Source of the DNA: Aliidongia dinghuensis
Lineage (GTDB): Bacteria > Pseudomonadota > Alphaproteobacteria > ATCC43930 > CGMCC-115725
DNA length: 64,000 nt
Reading direction: 5' to 3'
Assembly: GCF_014643535.1 (NCBI RefSeq)
Contig: NZ_BMJQ01000004.1
Span: 248,001-312,000 of the forward strand
The notes under the pieces were generated by a model that was not told where the DNA came from, ran no database searches, and saw only the letters and a list, made by a program, of their open reading frames with translations. Positions 41,504 through 49,501 of the stretch are shown here, one piece after another (position 1 is the first letter of the stretch; each line of letters begins with the position of its first letter). The position numbers and the translations under genes are program-made.

Positions 41504-42271
41504 ATGCCGCCCATGACCGCCGAAGACGCCGCATCGAATGCCGAGCTCGTCGTCGATCTCGACGGCTTCGAGGGCCCAATCGGCATGCTCCTGGTGCTGG
41601 CGCGCGAACAGAAGGTCGATCTGACGCGCATCTCGATCCTGGCCTTGGCCGAGCAGTACCTGACCTTCATCGCCGAGGCGCATCGGCTCCGGCTCGAGCT
41701 TGCGGCCGACTATCTGGTGATGGCCGCCTGGCTCGCCTATCTCAAGTCTCGCATGCTGCTGCCCGATCCGCCGCCGGAGGACGAGCCGAGCGCGGAGGAA
41801 TTGGCTGAAGCGCTGCATTTCCGCCTGCTGCGTCTGGAAGCGATGCAGAAGGCCGGAAAGTCGCTGATGGAACGGCCGCAGCTCGGCCGTGACATGTTCG
41901 CGAACGGCGCGCCGGAGGGGCTCAAGACCGTGGCGCGCCCGGTCTATGCGGTCAGCCTCTATGAACTGCTCAAATCCTATGGCGACCATCGCTCGCGCGG
42001 CGAGGCGACGGTGCTGCACATCCGCGCGCCGGAATATTTCTCGGTCGACGATGCCATCCGGCGGCTCTCGCAGATGATCGGGCACAGCGTCGAGTGGCGG
42101 CAGTTGGGCCAGTTCCTGCCGCCGCAGCTGCGTACAGGCGTGCTCGGCCGCTCGGCCTTGGCCGCGACGTTTGTCGCCAGCCTGGAATTGACCAAGAGCG
42201 GCGAAATCGAACTGCGCCAGGACGAGACTTACGGGCCGATCTTCGTGCGCGGCGTGAGGCCCGGCTCATGA
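41504..42271 (+). CDS. scpA: Segregation and condensation protein A
   Basis: 255 residues, kleisin subunit of the SMC condensin. The N-terminal motif DLDGFEGPIGMLLVLAREQKVD and the C-terminal winged helix are readable. The ATG directly follows the previous stop. It binds SMC heads and ScpB; the latter is encoded next, with an ATGA overlap. Confidence 0.93.
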   Translation: MPPMTAEDAASNAELVVDLDGFEGPIGMLLVLAREQKVDLTRISILALAEQYLTFIAEAHRLRLELAADYLVMAAWLAYLKSRMLLPDPPPEDEPSAEELAEALHFRLLRLEAMQKAGKSLMERPQLGRDMFANGAPEGLKTVARPVYAVSLYELLKSYGDHRSRGEATVLHIRAPEYFSVDDAIRRLSQMIGHSVEWRQLGQFLPPQLRTGVLGRSALAATFVASLELTKSGEIELRQDETYGPIFVRGVRPGS

Positions 42272-42972
42272 CGGCGCCAGACGCAACTGCATCCGAGATG
42301 ACTGATCGAGAATTGGCCGAGCAGGACGGCGAGGCCGAGATGCCGGAGCCGACCGATCGGGACACGGAGCGGGAACGCGCGCTGCGCCTGATCGAGGCGT
42401 TGCTGTTCGCGTCCGACCGGCCGCTCGGCGACGCCGAGCTTGCGGCCCGCCTGCCCGAGACGCTGGTGCTCGAAGAACTCATCGAGACGCTGCGCACGCA
42501 CTACCGCTTCCGCGGCATCAACCTGGTGCGTGCGGCCGGCGGCTGGACCTTCCGAACCGCGCCGGACCTGGCGGGCTTGCTGGCACACGAGACCGTGCAG
42601 GCGCGCAAGCTGACGCGCGCCCAAATCGAGACGCTTGCCATCATCGCCTATCACCAGCCGGTGACGCGCGCCGAGGTCGAGGAGATTCGGGGCGTGACGC
42701 TGGCCAAGGGCACGCTCGATCTCCTGATGGAGGCGGGTTGGGTCATGCCGAAGGGCCGGCGCGAGACCCCGGGCCGGCCGGCGACGTGGGTTACGACTGA
42801 AGGATTCCTTCTGCATTTCGGCCTCGATTCGCTGCGCGACCTGCCGAACGTCGACGAGCTCCGGGCGGCCGGTCTGCTCGATGCGCGCCCGGCCTCGACG
42901 CTGGGCGAGGCGGCGCCGGAGGAGAGCGACGACGACCGCGGTTATGCTGGCGAGGAGGATGATCCGCCATGA
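42268..42972 (+). CDS. scpB: Segregation and condensation protein B
   Basis: 234 residues. Two winged helices are recognisable: RLIEALLFASDRPLGDAEL and KLTRAQIETLAIIAYHQPVTRAEVEEIRGV, the strong ScpB signature. An acidic C-terminal tail (EESDDDRGYAGEEDD) follows. The start overlaps scpA by ATGA, as expected for subunits of one complex. Confidence 0.94.
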   Translation: MTAPDATASEMTDRELAEQDGEAEMPEPTDRDTERERALRLIEALLFASDRPLGDAELAARLPETLVLEELIETLRTHYRFRGINLVRAAGGWTFRTAPDLAGLLAHETVQARKLTRAQIETLAIIAYHQPVTRAEVEEIRGVTLAKGTLDLLMEAGWVMPKGRRETPGRPATWVTTEGFLLHFGLDSLRDLPNVDELRAAGLLDARPASTLGEAAPEESDDDRGYAGEEDDPP

Positions 42973-43085
42973 TCGCGGCCCTGCTCGCGACCCGGCTCGC
43001 GGTCATGCCGGAACAGGCGGCAGATGCGCAGCCCGCCGCGTTGCTTGGGCCAGGCCTTTCTGCCATCATCCGCGCCATTCGATGA
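42969..43085 (+). CDS. Possible 38-residue microprotein overlapping scpB
   Basis: An ATG overlaps the scpB stop (ATGA) and opens a 38-codon frame (MIAALLATRLAVMPEQAADA at its start; closing SAIIRAIR). The N-terminal third is mildly hydrophobic. Position and coupling favour translation; composition gives no family. It might instead be fortuitous. Confidence 0.35.
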   Translation: MIAALLATRLAVMPEQAADAQPAALLGPGLSAIIRAIR

Positions 43086-43103
43086 GGGCGGTTGGAGCGG
43101 CGC

Positions 43104-43211
43104 GTGATCGGTATCGGTATCTGGCAAGTCGTTCTGGCGGTAGCGATTGCGGCGCTCGCGGCCTGTGGGCTCCTGAGCGAGCGCCGGCACCGCTCGCGCG
43201 ACGATCGCTAG
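43104..43211 (+). CDS. Reduced TatA-like membrane peptide (35 residues)
   Basis: GTG start with GGAG 6 bases upstream. The product begins MIGIGIWQVVLAVAIAALAA, then CGLLSERRHRSRDDR: one transmembrane helix with a polar/aromatic start like TatA (xIW followed by an apolar helix), but lacking the FG hinge and the amphipathic helix. It occupies the place, between scpB and tatB, where tatA normally lies in alphaproteobacteria. I tested the other two reading frames downstream and found no amphipathic helix. It is either a truncated tatA, a diverged small subunit, or chance; the strong ribosome site argues for expression. Confidence 0.5.
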   Translation: MIGIGIWQVVLAVAIAALAACGLLSERRHRSRDDR

Positions 43212-43279
43212 GTTCGGCATCCGCCGCCCGATCGAGCCCTCCCTTTCCTCCGCCGTGCTGAAGCGAGTACCGGACCCTC

Positions 43280-43774
43280 ATGTTTGATTTCGCCTGGTCA
43301 GAGATAGCCGTTCTCGGCGTGATCGCGCTGGTCGTGATCGGGCCCAAGGACCTGCCGCGGGCGCTCAAGACGGCCGGGTTCATGGTCCGCCGGGCGCGCA
43401 TGCTGGCGCGCGAGTTCCAGAGCAGCGTCGACGACATGATCCGCGAATCCGAGCTGCACGACATCCGCGAGCAGGCGGCGAAGGCGGCCGGCGTCGACGA
43501 CCTGAAGCAGGCGGTTCAAGAAGCGATGGACGTCGGCGGCGAGATCCGCAACGTCGTGAACGAACCGCTGGGTGGGCCGGCACTCCAGCCGCCGGGCGCG
43601 CCGCAGACCCTCGAAGGCGCGACGGCCGAGAGCCCGGCGGCAGCATCTTCCCCGACAACGCCTGCTTCCACCGAACATCCAGCGCCCGAACATCCAGCGC
43701 CCGTGACCGACCATCATTCCGAGGCGGGCAAGGACGCACCGCCGGAGCTGCATAGGACCCCGCCCGCACCATGA
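43280..43774 (+). CDS. tatB: Twin-arginine translocase subunit TatB
   Basis: 164 residues. MFDFAWSEIAVLGVIALVVIGPKDLPRALK is the TatB/TatA transmembrane helix with the conserved Glu8 and the GPK hinge, followed by an amphipathic helix (ARMLAREFQSSVDDMI) and a long Pro-rich cytoplasmic tail with two EHPAP repeats. TatB binds TatC and the twin-arginine signal peptide. Glu8 and the hinge proline support TatB over TatA. It overlaps tatC by ATGA. Confidence 0.92.
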   Translation: MFDFAWSEIAVLGVIALVVIGPKDLPRALKTAGFMVRRARMLAREFQSSVDDMIRESELHDIREQAAKAAGVDDLKQAVQEAMDVGGEIRNVVNEPLGGPALQPPGAPQTLEGATAESPAAASSPTTPASTEHPAPEHPAPVTDHHSEAGKDAPPELHRTPPAP

Positions 43775-44568
43775 GCGACGAGCTCGACGAAGGCCGCATG
43801 TCGCTGATCGAACATTTGATCGAACTGCGCAAGCGCCTCATCTACTCCCTGTCCGGTCTCCTGGTGTGCTGGGGCGTCTGCTACTACTTCAGCGAGGAGC
43901 TGCTCGATTTCCTGATCCGCCCGCTGGCGGCACAATTCGGTGCCGACTCCGGTCGACACCTGATCTACACGGCCTTGACCGAGGCGTTCGTCACGCGGGT
44001 CAAGGTCGCGTTCTGGGCGGCCTGCTTCCTGGCGTTTCCGCTCATCGCGACGCAGGTCTGGATGTTCGTGGCGCCGGGCCTCTACAAGAACGAGCGCAAG
44101 GCGTTCATGCCATACCTGGTGGCGACGCCGATCCTGTTCTTCATGGGCGGGGCGCTCGTCTATTACCTGATCTTCCCGACCGCCTGGCACTTCTTCCTGA
44201 GCTTCGAATCCGCCGGCAATCCCGGCAGCCTGCCGATCGAAGCCGATCCCAAGGTGAGCGAGTATCTGTCGCTCGTCTTGACGCTGATCTTCGCCTTCGG
44301 CGCTGCGTTCCAGATGCCGGTGGCCCTCACGCTCATGGCGCGGGTCGGACTCGTCAGCTCGAAGTTCCTGGTCGAGAAGCGGCGCTACGCCATCTTCATC
44401 AACTTCGTCATCGCCGCCGTGCTGACCCCACCCGACGCCATCAGCATGACCGGCCTCGCCGTGCCGCTGCTGCTGCTCTACGAGATCTCGATCTGGAGCT
44501 GCCGCATCGTCGAGCGCAACAAGGCGAAGCGCGCAGCCGAGATCGCTTCCGACCTCGCCAAGCTTTAG
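43771..44568 (+). CDS. tatC: Twin-arginine translocase subunit TatC
   Basis: 265 residues, six transmembrane helices. The N-terminal region MSLIEHLIELRKRLI holds the conserved signal-peptide-binding site, and FVAPGLYKNERK and LTPPDAISMT are family landmarks. It recognises folded Tat substrates at the inner membrane. The start overlaps tatB. A hairpin without T-tract (44575-44597) separates it from serS. Confidence 0.95.
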   Translation: MSDELDEGRMSLIEHLIELRKRLIYSLSGLLVCWGVCYYFSEELLDFLIRPLAAQFGADSGRHLIYTALTEAFVTRVKVAFWAACFLAFPLIATQVWMFVAPGLYKNERKAFMPYLVATPILFFMGGALVYYLIFPTAWHFFLSFESAGNPGSLPIEADPKVSEYLSLVLTLIFAFGAAFQMPVALTLMARVGLVSSKFLVEKRRYAIFINFVIAAVLTPPDAISMTGLAVPLLLLYEISIWSCRIVERNKAKRAAEIASDLAKL

Positions 44569-44574
44569 ACGCGG

Positions 44575-44597
44575 CCGCCCGTCCGATGGACGGGCGG
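44575..44597 (+). terminator. Hairpin between tatC and serS
   Basis: Perfect 10-bp stem CCGCCCGTCC (44575-44584) / GGACGGGCGG (44588-44597) with a 3-base loop, 6 bases after the tatC stop. No T-run; probably an mRNA stability or partial termination element. Confidence 0.4.
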
Positions 44598-44647
44598 GGA
44601 CCTGACGCCTATAAAGACTTCACCCTTCAGCCTGACAGTCCGCCCCC

Positions 44648-45919
44648 ATGCATGATTTGAAAGCGATCCGCGACGCCGCAGCCGACTTCGACCGAGGGCT
44701 TGCCCGGCGCGGCCTGGCCCCGCACTCGGCGCGGATCCTGGATCTGGACGCGGCCCGGCGCGCGGCGCAGACCGAGCTGCAGGAGATCCAGACCAAGCGC
44801 AATGAACTGTCGCGCGGCATCGGTATCGCCAAGAGCAAGGGCGAGCCGGTCGAGGCGATCATGGCCGAAGTCGCCGCCATGAAGGACCGCATGGCGGTGC
44901 TCGAGGGCGACGAGCGCCGGCTGGGCGAGGAATTGGATGCCATTCTGGCCGCCTTGCCGAACCTGCCGGCGCCCGAGGTGCCGGACGGTGCCGACGAGCA
45001 CGGCAATGTCGAGGTCCGACGCTGGGGCAGCCCGCGCAATTTCGCCTTTGCACCCAAGCAGCATTTCGAGCTGGGCGAGGCGCTGGGCCTCATGGACTTC
45101 AGCCGCGCGGCCAAGGTCGCCGGCGCGCGCTTCACGGTGCTGAAGGGCGCGCTCGCTCGCATGGAGCGGGCACTCGGCGCCTTCATGCTCGACACTCATA
45201 CGACCGAGTTCGGCTATACCGAGGTGATCCCGCCGGCGCTCGTCAATGACGCGACCGTGTTCGGCACGGGCCAGCTGCCGAAGTTCAGCGAAGACCTGTT
45301 CCGTACGACCGACGGGCGCTGGCTGATCCCGACGGCGGAGGTGCCGCTCACCAACCTCACGGCCGACGAGATCCTGGATGAGGCGGCGTTGCCGCTGCGC
45401 TGGACGGCCTTCACGCCCTGTTTCCGCAGCGAGGCCGGCTCGGCCGGCCGCGACACGCGCGGCATGATCCGGCAGCACCAGTTCTCCAAGGTCGAACTGG
45501 TGTCGATCGCGCATCCGGACCATTCGGAGGCCGAGCACGAGCGGATGACGAGCGCGGCCGAGACGATCCTGCAGAAGCTGGGCCTGCCCTACCGGGTCAT
45601 GCTGCTCTGTGCCGGCGACATGGGCTTCACTGCGCGCAAGACCTACGACCTCGAGGTCTGGCTGCCGGGCCAGCAGGCCTACCGCGAGATTTCGAGCTGC
45701 TCCAACTGCGGCGAGTTCCAGGCACGGCGCATGAAGACGCGCTTCCGTCCGGCCGAGAGCAAGGGCAACCGCAACGTCCATACCTTGAACGGCTCGGGCC
45801 TGGCGGTCGGTCGCACGCTGGTTGCGATCCTCGAGAACTACCAGCGCGAGGACGGCACAGTCGAGGTGCCGGCCCCGCTTCGGCCCTATATGGGCGGCCT
45901 GGAGAAGATCGGCCTCTGA
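44648..45919 (+). CDS. serS: Seryl-tRNA synthetase
   Basis: 423 residues, class II synthetase. N-terminal coiled-coil arm ([20 protein letters not shown]), motif 2 [15 protein letters not shown], motif 3 [19 protein letters not shown]. It charges tRNA-Ser and tRNA-Sec. Full length. Its stop overlaps surE (TGATG), as in many alphaproteobacteria where serS-surE-pcm-nlpD form a conserved block. Confidence 0.96.
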   Translation: MHDLKAIRDAAADFDRGLARRGLAPHSARILDLDAARRAAQTELQEIQTKRNELSRGIGIAKSKGEPVEAIMAEVAAMKDRMAVLEGDERRLGEELDAILAALPNLPAPEVPDGADEHGNVEVRRWGSPRNFAFAPKQHFELGEALGLMDFSRAAKVAGARFTVLKGALARMERALGAFMLDTHTTEFGYTEVIPPALVNDATVFGTGQLPKFSEDLFRTTDGRWLIPTAEVPLTNLTADEILDEAALPLRWTAFTPCFRSEAGSAGRDTRGMIRQHQFSKVELVSIAHPDHSEAEHERMTSAAETILQKLGLPYRVMLLCAGDMGFTARKTYDLEVWLPGQQAYREISSCSNCGEFQARRMKTRFRPAESKGNRNVHTLNGSGLAVGRTLVAILENYQREDGTVEVPAPLRPYMGGLEKIGL

Positions 45920-46701
45920 TGTCCAGCATGCCGATTGATCTCGCCAAGGCGCGCATTCTGCTGTCGAACGACGACGGCATCGACGCCCCTGGGCTCAAGG
46001 TGCTGGAGCGCATCGCGCGCGCGCTCAGCCGCGACGTCTGGATTGTGGCGCCGGAGCGCGAGCAGAGCGGCGCTGGCCACTCGCTGACGCTGCGCCAGCC
46101 GTTGCGCATCCGCAGGCTCGGGCCGAAGCGCTTCGCGGTCGACGGCACGCCGACCGACTGCGTGCTGCTCGCAGTCAACGAGATCATGAAGGACCACCGG
46201 CCGACCCTGCTGCTGTCCGGCGTCAACCACGGCGGCAACATGGGCGAGGACATAACCTATTCCGGCACGGTCGCGGCCGCGATGGAGGGCACGCTCATCG
46301 AGGTGCGCTCGATCGCCTGCAGCCTCGCCACGGTCAACGGCCAGAAGCCGATCTGGGACGCGGCCGCGGCCCATCTGCCGGAAGTGATCCGCGCGCTCGC
46401 CGCGGCCCCGTGGCCGCCGAACACGCTGGTCAACGTCAATGTGCCGAACCTGCCGCCGGACGAGATCCGCGGCGTCAAGGCGACGGCGCAGGGCCAGCGC
46501 AAGCTCGGCGGCAACATCGTTGGCGCTACGGACCCACGCGGCCGGCCCTATTACTGGATCGGGCCGAATCGCGACGAGGATGCGGAGAAGCCGGGTACCG
46601 ACATCTGGGCCGTCGCGCAGGGCTATGTCGCGGTGACGCCGGCGTTTCTCGATCTTACTCACCGGGCCGCCCTGGCATCGCTCGGAGAATTGTTTCCGTG
46701 A
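45919..46701 (+). CDS. surE: 5'/3'-nucleotidase SurE
   Basis: 260 residues. Metal site ILLSNDDGIDAPG (Asp-Asp), second motif SGVNHGGNMGEDITYSGTV and the closing VTPAFLDLT. SurE dephosphorylates nucleoside monophosphates. It starts within the serS stop and overlaps pcm (GTGA), the classical surE-pcm pair of stationary-phase survival genes. Confidence 0.95.
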   Translation: MSSMPIDLAKARILLSNDDGIDAPGLKVLERIARALSRDVWIVAPEREQSGAGHSLTLRQPLRIRRLGPKRFAVDGTPTDCVLLAVNEIMKDHRPTLLLSGVNHGGNMGEDITYSGTVAAAMEGTLIEVRSIACSLATVNGQKPIWDAAAAHLPEVIRALAAAPWPPNTLVNVNVPNLPPDEIRGVKATAQGQRKLGGNIVGATDPRGRPYYWIGPNRDEDAEKPGTDIWAVAQGYVAVTPAFLDLTHRAALASLGELFP

Positions 46702-47384
46702 CCGGCGGCGCCCGCTCGCCCTCGTCGGCTCCTGCGGCGCGCTTGATCGAGGAGCTGCGGCGCGCCGGCATCGCGGACGAGCGGGTGCTGGCCGCGATGG
46801 CGCGCGTGCCGCGCGACCAGTTCGTGCCGGCGGCTTTCGTCGATCATGCCTGGGACAATGTCGCCCTGCCGATCGGCCATGGCCAGACGATCAGCCAGCC
46901 GCTGGTCGTGGCGCTCATGACCGCGGCGCTCGAGGTGACCGACCGGCACAAGGTGCTCGAGATCGGCACCGGCTCCGGCTATCAGACGGCGGTCCTGGCG
47001 CCCTTGTGCCGGCGCGTCTTCACCATCGAGCGGCACCAGGCGTTGCTGCACGAGGCGAACAAGCGCTTCGCGGCACTCCGGCTCGGCAATGTCACGAGCC
47101 GGTTCGGCGACGGCACCAAGGGCTGGCCGGAGCCGGCACCGTTCGACCGGATCCTGGTCACTGCTGCAGCCGCCAAGCTGCCGGTGACGCTGCAGGAGTT
47201 GCTGGCACCGGGCGGCGTGATGGTCGCCCCGGTGGGCGCCGAGAAGGGCAAGCAGATGCTCGTGCGCGTGCGCCGGACCGACGAGGGCTTCAAGACCGAG
47301 GACCTGGTCGCCGTGCGCTTCGTGCCGCTGGTCGAAGGGTTGCCGCGCAATCCGCGCCGTCCGGTGGAGGCGGCGTCGACGTGA
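46698..47384 (+). CDS. pcm: Protein-L-isoaspartate O-methyltransferase
   Basis: 228 residues. Motif I is canonical here, VLEIGTGSGYQTAVLA, and ISQPLVVALMT and ILVTAAAAKLP complete the family signature. The enzyme methylates isoaspartate to start protein repair. GTG start overlaps the surE stop (GTGA); a later start would lose the first helix. This is the catalytic copy; the paralogue at 14533 has an altered motif I. Confidence 0.95.
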   Translation: MTGGARSPSSAPAARLIEELRRAGIADERVLAAMARVPRDQFVPAAFVDHAWDNVALPIGHGQTISQPLVVALMTAALEVTDRHKVLEIGTGSGYQTAVLAPLCRRVFTIERHQALLHEANKRFAALRLGNVTSRFGDGTKGWPEPAPFDRILVTAAAAKLPVTLQELLAPGGVMVAPVGAEKGKQMLVRVRRTDEGFKTEDLVAVRFVPLVEGLPRNPRRPVEAAST

Positions 47385-48793
47385 GCGTGCGACATCTCGG
47401 TCCCGGCGTGCTGGTAATGGCACTGCTGGCCGGCTGCCATCAGTCCACCACCCCGGCGCCCATCTACAATGGCGGCTCGGGCGAGACGCGGCCGCTGGCG
47501 CCGGCGAACGCGGCTCCGGACGCGCAACCAGGCAGCGCGCAGACCGGCATCCTCGAGACGGCGGGCGGTCGCGTGACCGTGCAGCAGGGCGAGACGCTCT
47601 ATGCCATCTCGCGGCGCTCGGGCGTGCCCGTCCGGTTCCTGATCGATGCGAACAACCTGCAGCCGCCCTATCGGGTCCAGTCCGGGCAGGTGCTGACCCT
47701 GCCGCGCACCCGTCAGCATATCGTTCAGCAGGGCGAGACGCTCTATTCCGTCGCCCGGCGCTATGGCGTCGAGGCCGCGAGCCTCGCCCGCATGAACCAC
47801 ATCGACCCGCCCTATACGATCAAGCTCGGCCAGCCGCTGCTGCTGCCGCCGACGGTTGCCGAGGCGCCGCAGGTCGCAAGCGCACTGCCGCTCACATCGG
47901 CGCCCCCGTCGGCGCCCGCATCGGCGCTGTCGCCGGTCGAGCCTGCGAGCCCACCACCGCCCGCTGGCGCCCCGGGCGGCAACGGCGTCATGACGACGGC
48001 ACTATCGCCGCCCCCGTCGGCACCGTCATCCACGGCGGCCCCACCCGCGGCGACGCAACCGCCGGCTCCGGTGGCAGTGCCGGGGCCGCCGCAGGTGCTC
48101 GCACCGCCGGCTACGTCGTCCGCTGCGCCACCTGCTGCGCCGCAGAATACGGCGGCCGTGCCGGTGCCGCCGCCTTTGCCGCAACGGCCCGGCCCAGCAC
48201 CAACGTCGGCGCCTGCACCGACCCCGACGCCTGCCCCGACACCAGCACCGGCGCCGGAGGCGGCCGAAGAGGCGCCGCCGCCAGCAGGCACGACCGTGTC
48301 GCCGCCCGAGCCCGAGAGCGGGGCCGCGACCCCGCCGCCTCGCGCCGCGGCACCGTCCGCCGCCGTCGCTGCCATTGTCGATGGCCATCGACCGCCGACG
48401 GCGCCGCTGTTCAGCTGGCCGGTCAGCGGCCGGATCATCTCGACCTTCGGGCCGGCGGCCGGCGGGACCCACAACGACGGCATCAACATCTCGGCACCCG
48501 AAGGCACGACCGTCGTCGCGGCCGAGGCCGGCACCATCGCCTATGCCGGTAACGAGCTGCGCGGCTTCGGCAATCTGCTGCTCATCAAGCACGACGGCGG
48601 CTGGGTCACTGCCTATGCCCACAATGAGGTGCTGCTGGTGAAGAAGGGCGACCGGGTCCGCCGCGGCCAGGCGATCGCCCGGGTCGGCAACACCGGCGGC
48701 GTCAACGGCTCGCAACTGCATTTCGAGCTCAGGAGCGGCACCAAGGCGGTCGATCCGCTCGACCATCTGCCGCAGCTGACGGCGGGCGACTGA
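47381..48793 (+). CDS. nlpD: LysM / M23 lipoprotein (NlpD/EnvC-like)
   Basis: 470 residues. Lipoprotein signal with lipobox LLAGC (Cys19), two LysM domains (about 65-108 and 112-156), a Pro/Ala-rich linker (about 160-345) and a C-terminal M23/LytM domain (about 350-465). The zinc site is degenerate: HNDGINI in place of HxGxD, and QLHFELR in place of HxH, so it is probably an amidase activator and not an active peptidase, as in NlpD. The start GTG overlaps pcm (GTGA). It anchors to the outer membrane and acts at division. Confidence 0.9.
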   Translation: MSVRHLGPGVLVMALLAGCHQSTTPAPIYNGGSGETRPLAPANAAPDAQPGSAQTGILETAGGRVTVQQGETLYAISRRSGVPVRFLIDANNLQPPYRVQSGQVLTLPRTRQHIVQQGETLYSVARRYGVEAASLARMNHIDPPYTIKLGQPLLLPPTVAEAPQVASALPLTSAPPSAPASALSPVEPASPPPPAGAPGGNGVMTTALSPPPSAPSSTAAPPAATQPPAPVAVPGPPQVLAPPATSSAAPPAAPQNTAAVPVPPPLPQRPGPAPTSAPAPTPTPAPTPAPAPEAAEEAPPPAGTTVSPPEPESGAATPPPRAAAPSAAVAAIVDGHRPPTAPLFSWPVSGRIISTFGPAAGGTHNDGINISAPEGTTVVAAEAGTIAYAGNELRGFGNLLLIKHDGGWVTAYAHNEVLLVKKGDRVRRGQAIARVGNTGGVNGSQLHFELRSGTKAVDPLDHLPQLTAGD

Positions 48794-48867
48794 CAGGTCT
48801 CCGTTTCGAGGGCACCGTGTTGTGTCTCGACCGCGGCTTTTGCCCGGGACGGAAATGGAGATCAGAG

Positions 48868-49119
48868 ATGGTTAAGCTTTGGCTTGCCGGCCTTGCCGGA
48901 CTGCTGATGACCTCGACCGTCGCGGTCGCCCAGGATGCGCCGATCAGTTCGCCCTCGACCACACCGACGAGCATCGACCGATCCGCCTCGCAGGAAGGCG
49001 GCATGCTGACGGAGCGGACGCGGACCTATCAGACGCAACAGCCGAGCCCGGTCGTCGTGGTGCCGCCCACGACTGAGACCACCACGGTCGAGCGGACCAT
49101 CACCGTCGAGCCGCAATGA
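48868..49119 (+). CDS. Small Thr-rich secreted protein
   Basis: 83 residues. Signal peptide about 1-22 (LAGLAGLLMTSTVAVAQD), then a short unstructured Ser/Thr/Gln-rich region ending TTETTTVERTITVEPQ. GGAG lies 7 bases upstream of the ATG. It faces a similar Thr-rich lipoprotein across a terminator, and both end in TV-E-P motifs, suggesting related function. No family recognised. Confidence 0.6.
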   Translation: MVKLWLAGLAGLLMTSTVAVAQDAPISSPSTTPTSIDRSASQEGGMLTERTRTYQTQQPSPVVVVPPTTETTTVERTITVEPQ

Positions 49120-49139
49120 CGTGGGGCTCCTGAAATGAA

Positions 49140-49180
49140 AACGGCGCGGTTCCAGGTCGGAGCCGCGCCGTTTCTCGTTT
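49140..49180. terminator. Strong bidirectional terminator between Thr-rich genes
   Basis: 14-bp stem (AACGGCGCGGTTCC with GGAGCCGCGCCGTT, one T-G pair, loop AGGTC) at 49140-49172, followed by TTTCTCGTTTC on the plus strand; the A-run 49137-49141 serves the minus strand. Confidence 0.85.
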
Positions 49181-49191
49181 CACCGCCAACC

Positions 49192-49422
49192 TCATTGCGG
49201 CGGCTCGACCGTCGTCGTGGTCGTCGAGCTCGTGCCCGCCGTCACTGGCGGTAGCGGCGTCGTCGTAACGTAGCTGGGCGTCGTGGTGGTCCGGGTCGTC
49301 TCCGTCCGGGTCACGGTCGACGTCGGCGGCGCTTCGGTGTAGCAAGCTGCCAGCCCCATCAGCACAGTCATGGCTGCGAGCGGCGCCAAGAGGCGGGCAG
49401 GGACATTCGCGTGTTTGCGCAT
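49192..49422 (-). CDS. Small Thr-rich lipoprotein
   Basis: 76 residues. Lipobox GLAAC (Cys about 27), then an almost pure Thr/Pro/Val segment (TSTVTRTETTRTTTTPSYV) ending TTTTTVEPPQ. The ATG at 49422 follows GGAGG. Composition and ending match the secreted protein encoded opposite it (48868-49119). The low complexity makes family searches uninformative. Function unknown. Confidence 0.6.
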   Translation of the reverse strand: MRKHANVPARLLAPLAAMTVLMGLAACYTEAPPTSTVTRTETTRTTTTPSYVTTTPLPPVTAGTSSTTTTTVEPPQ

Positions 49423-49501
49423 TCTCGGTTCCTCCGAGTGGTGTCCTTGATAGCAGAACACCATTCCCAGCGGATTGGTTTCGTCCGGCTTTATTATGAC
49501 T

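Noticed and set aside
43160-43260. A frameshifted remainder of tatA after the short TatA-like peptide
   Set aside because: I read both other frames downstream; one stops at once and the other is Pro/Ala/Ser-rich without an amphipathic helix, so a simple single-base error does not restore TatA.
43082-43261. ATG at 43082 (ATGA overlap) as an alternative start for the small tat-locus gene
   Set aside because: The frame gives a Gly/Arg/Ala-rich product without a membrane helix or ribosome site, unlike the GTG frame at 43104.
43671-43702. Repeated CATCCAGCGCCCGAA in tatB as a mobile or regulatory repeat
   Set aside because: It encodes the EHPAP repeat of the Pro-rich TatB tail and is ordinary low-complexity coding sequence.
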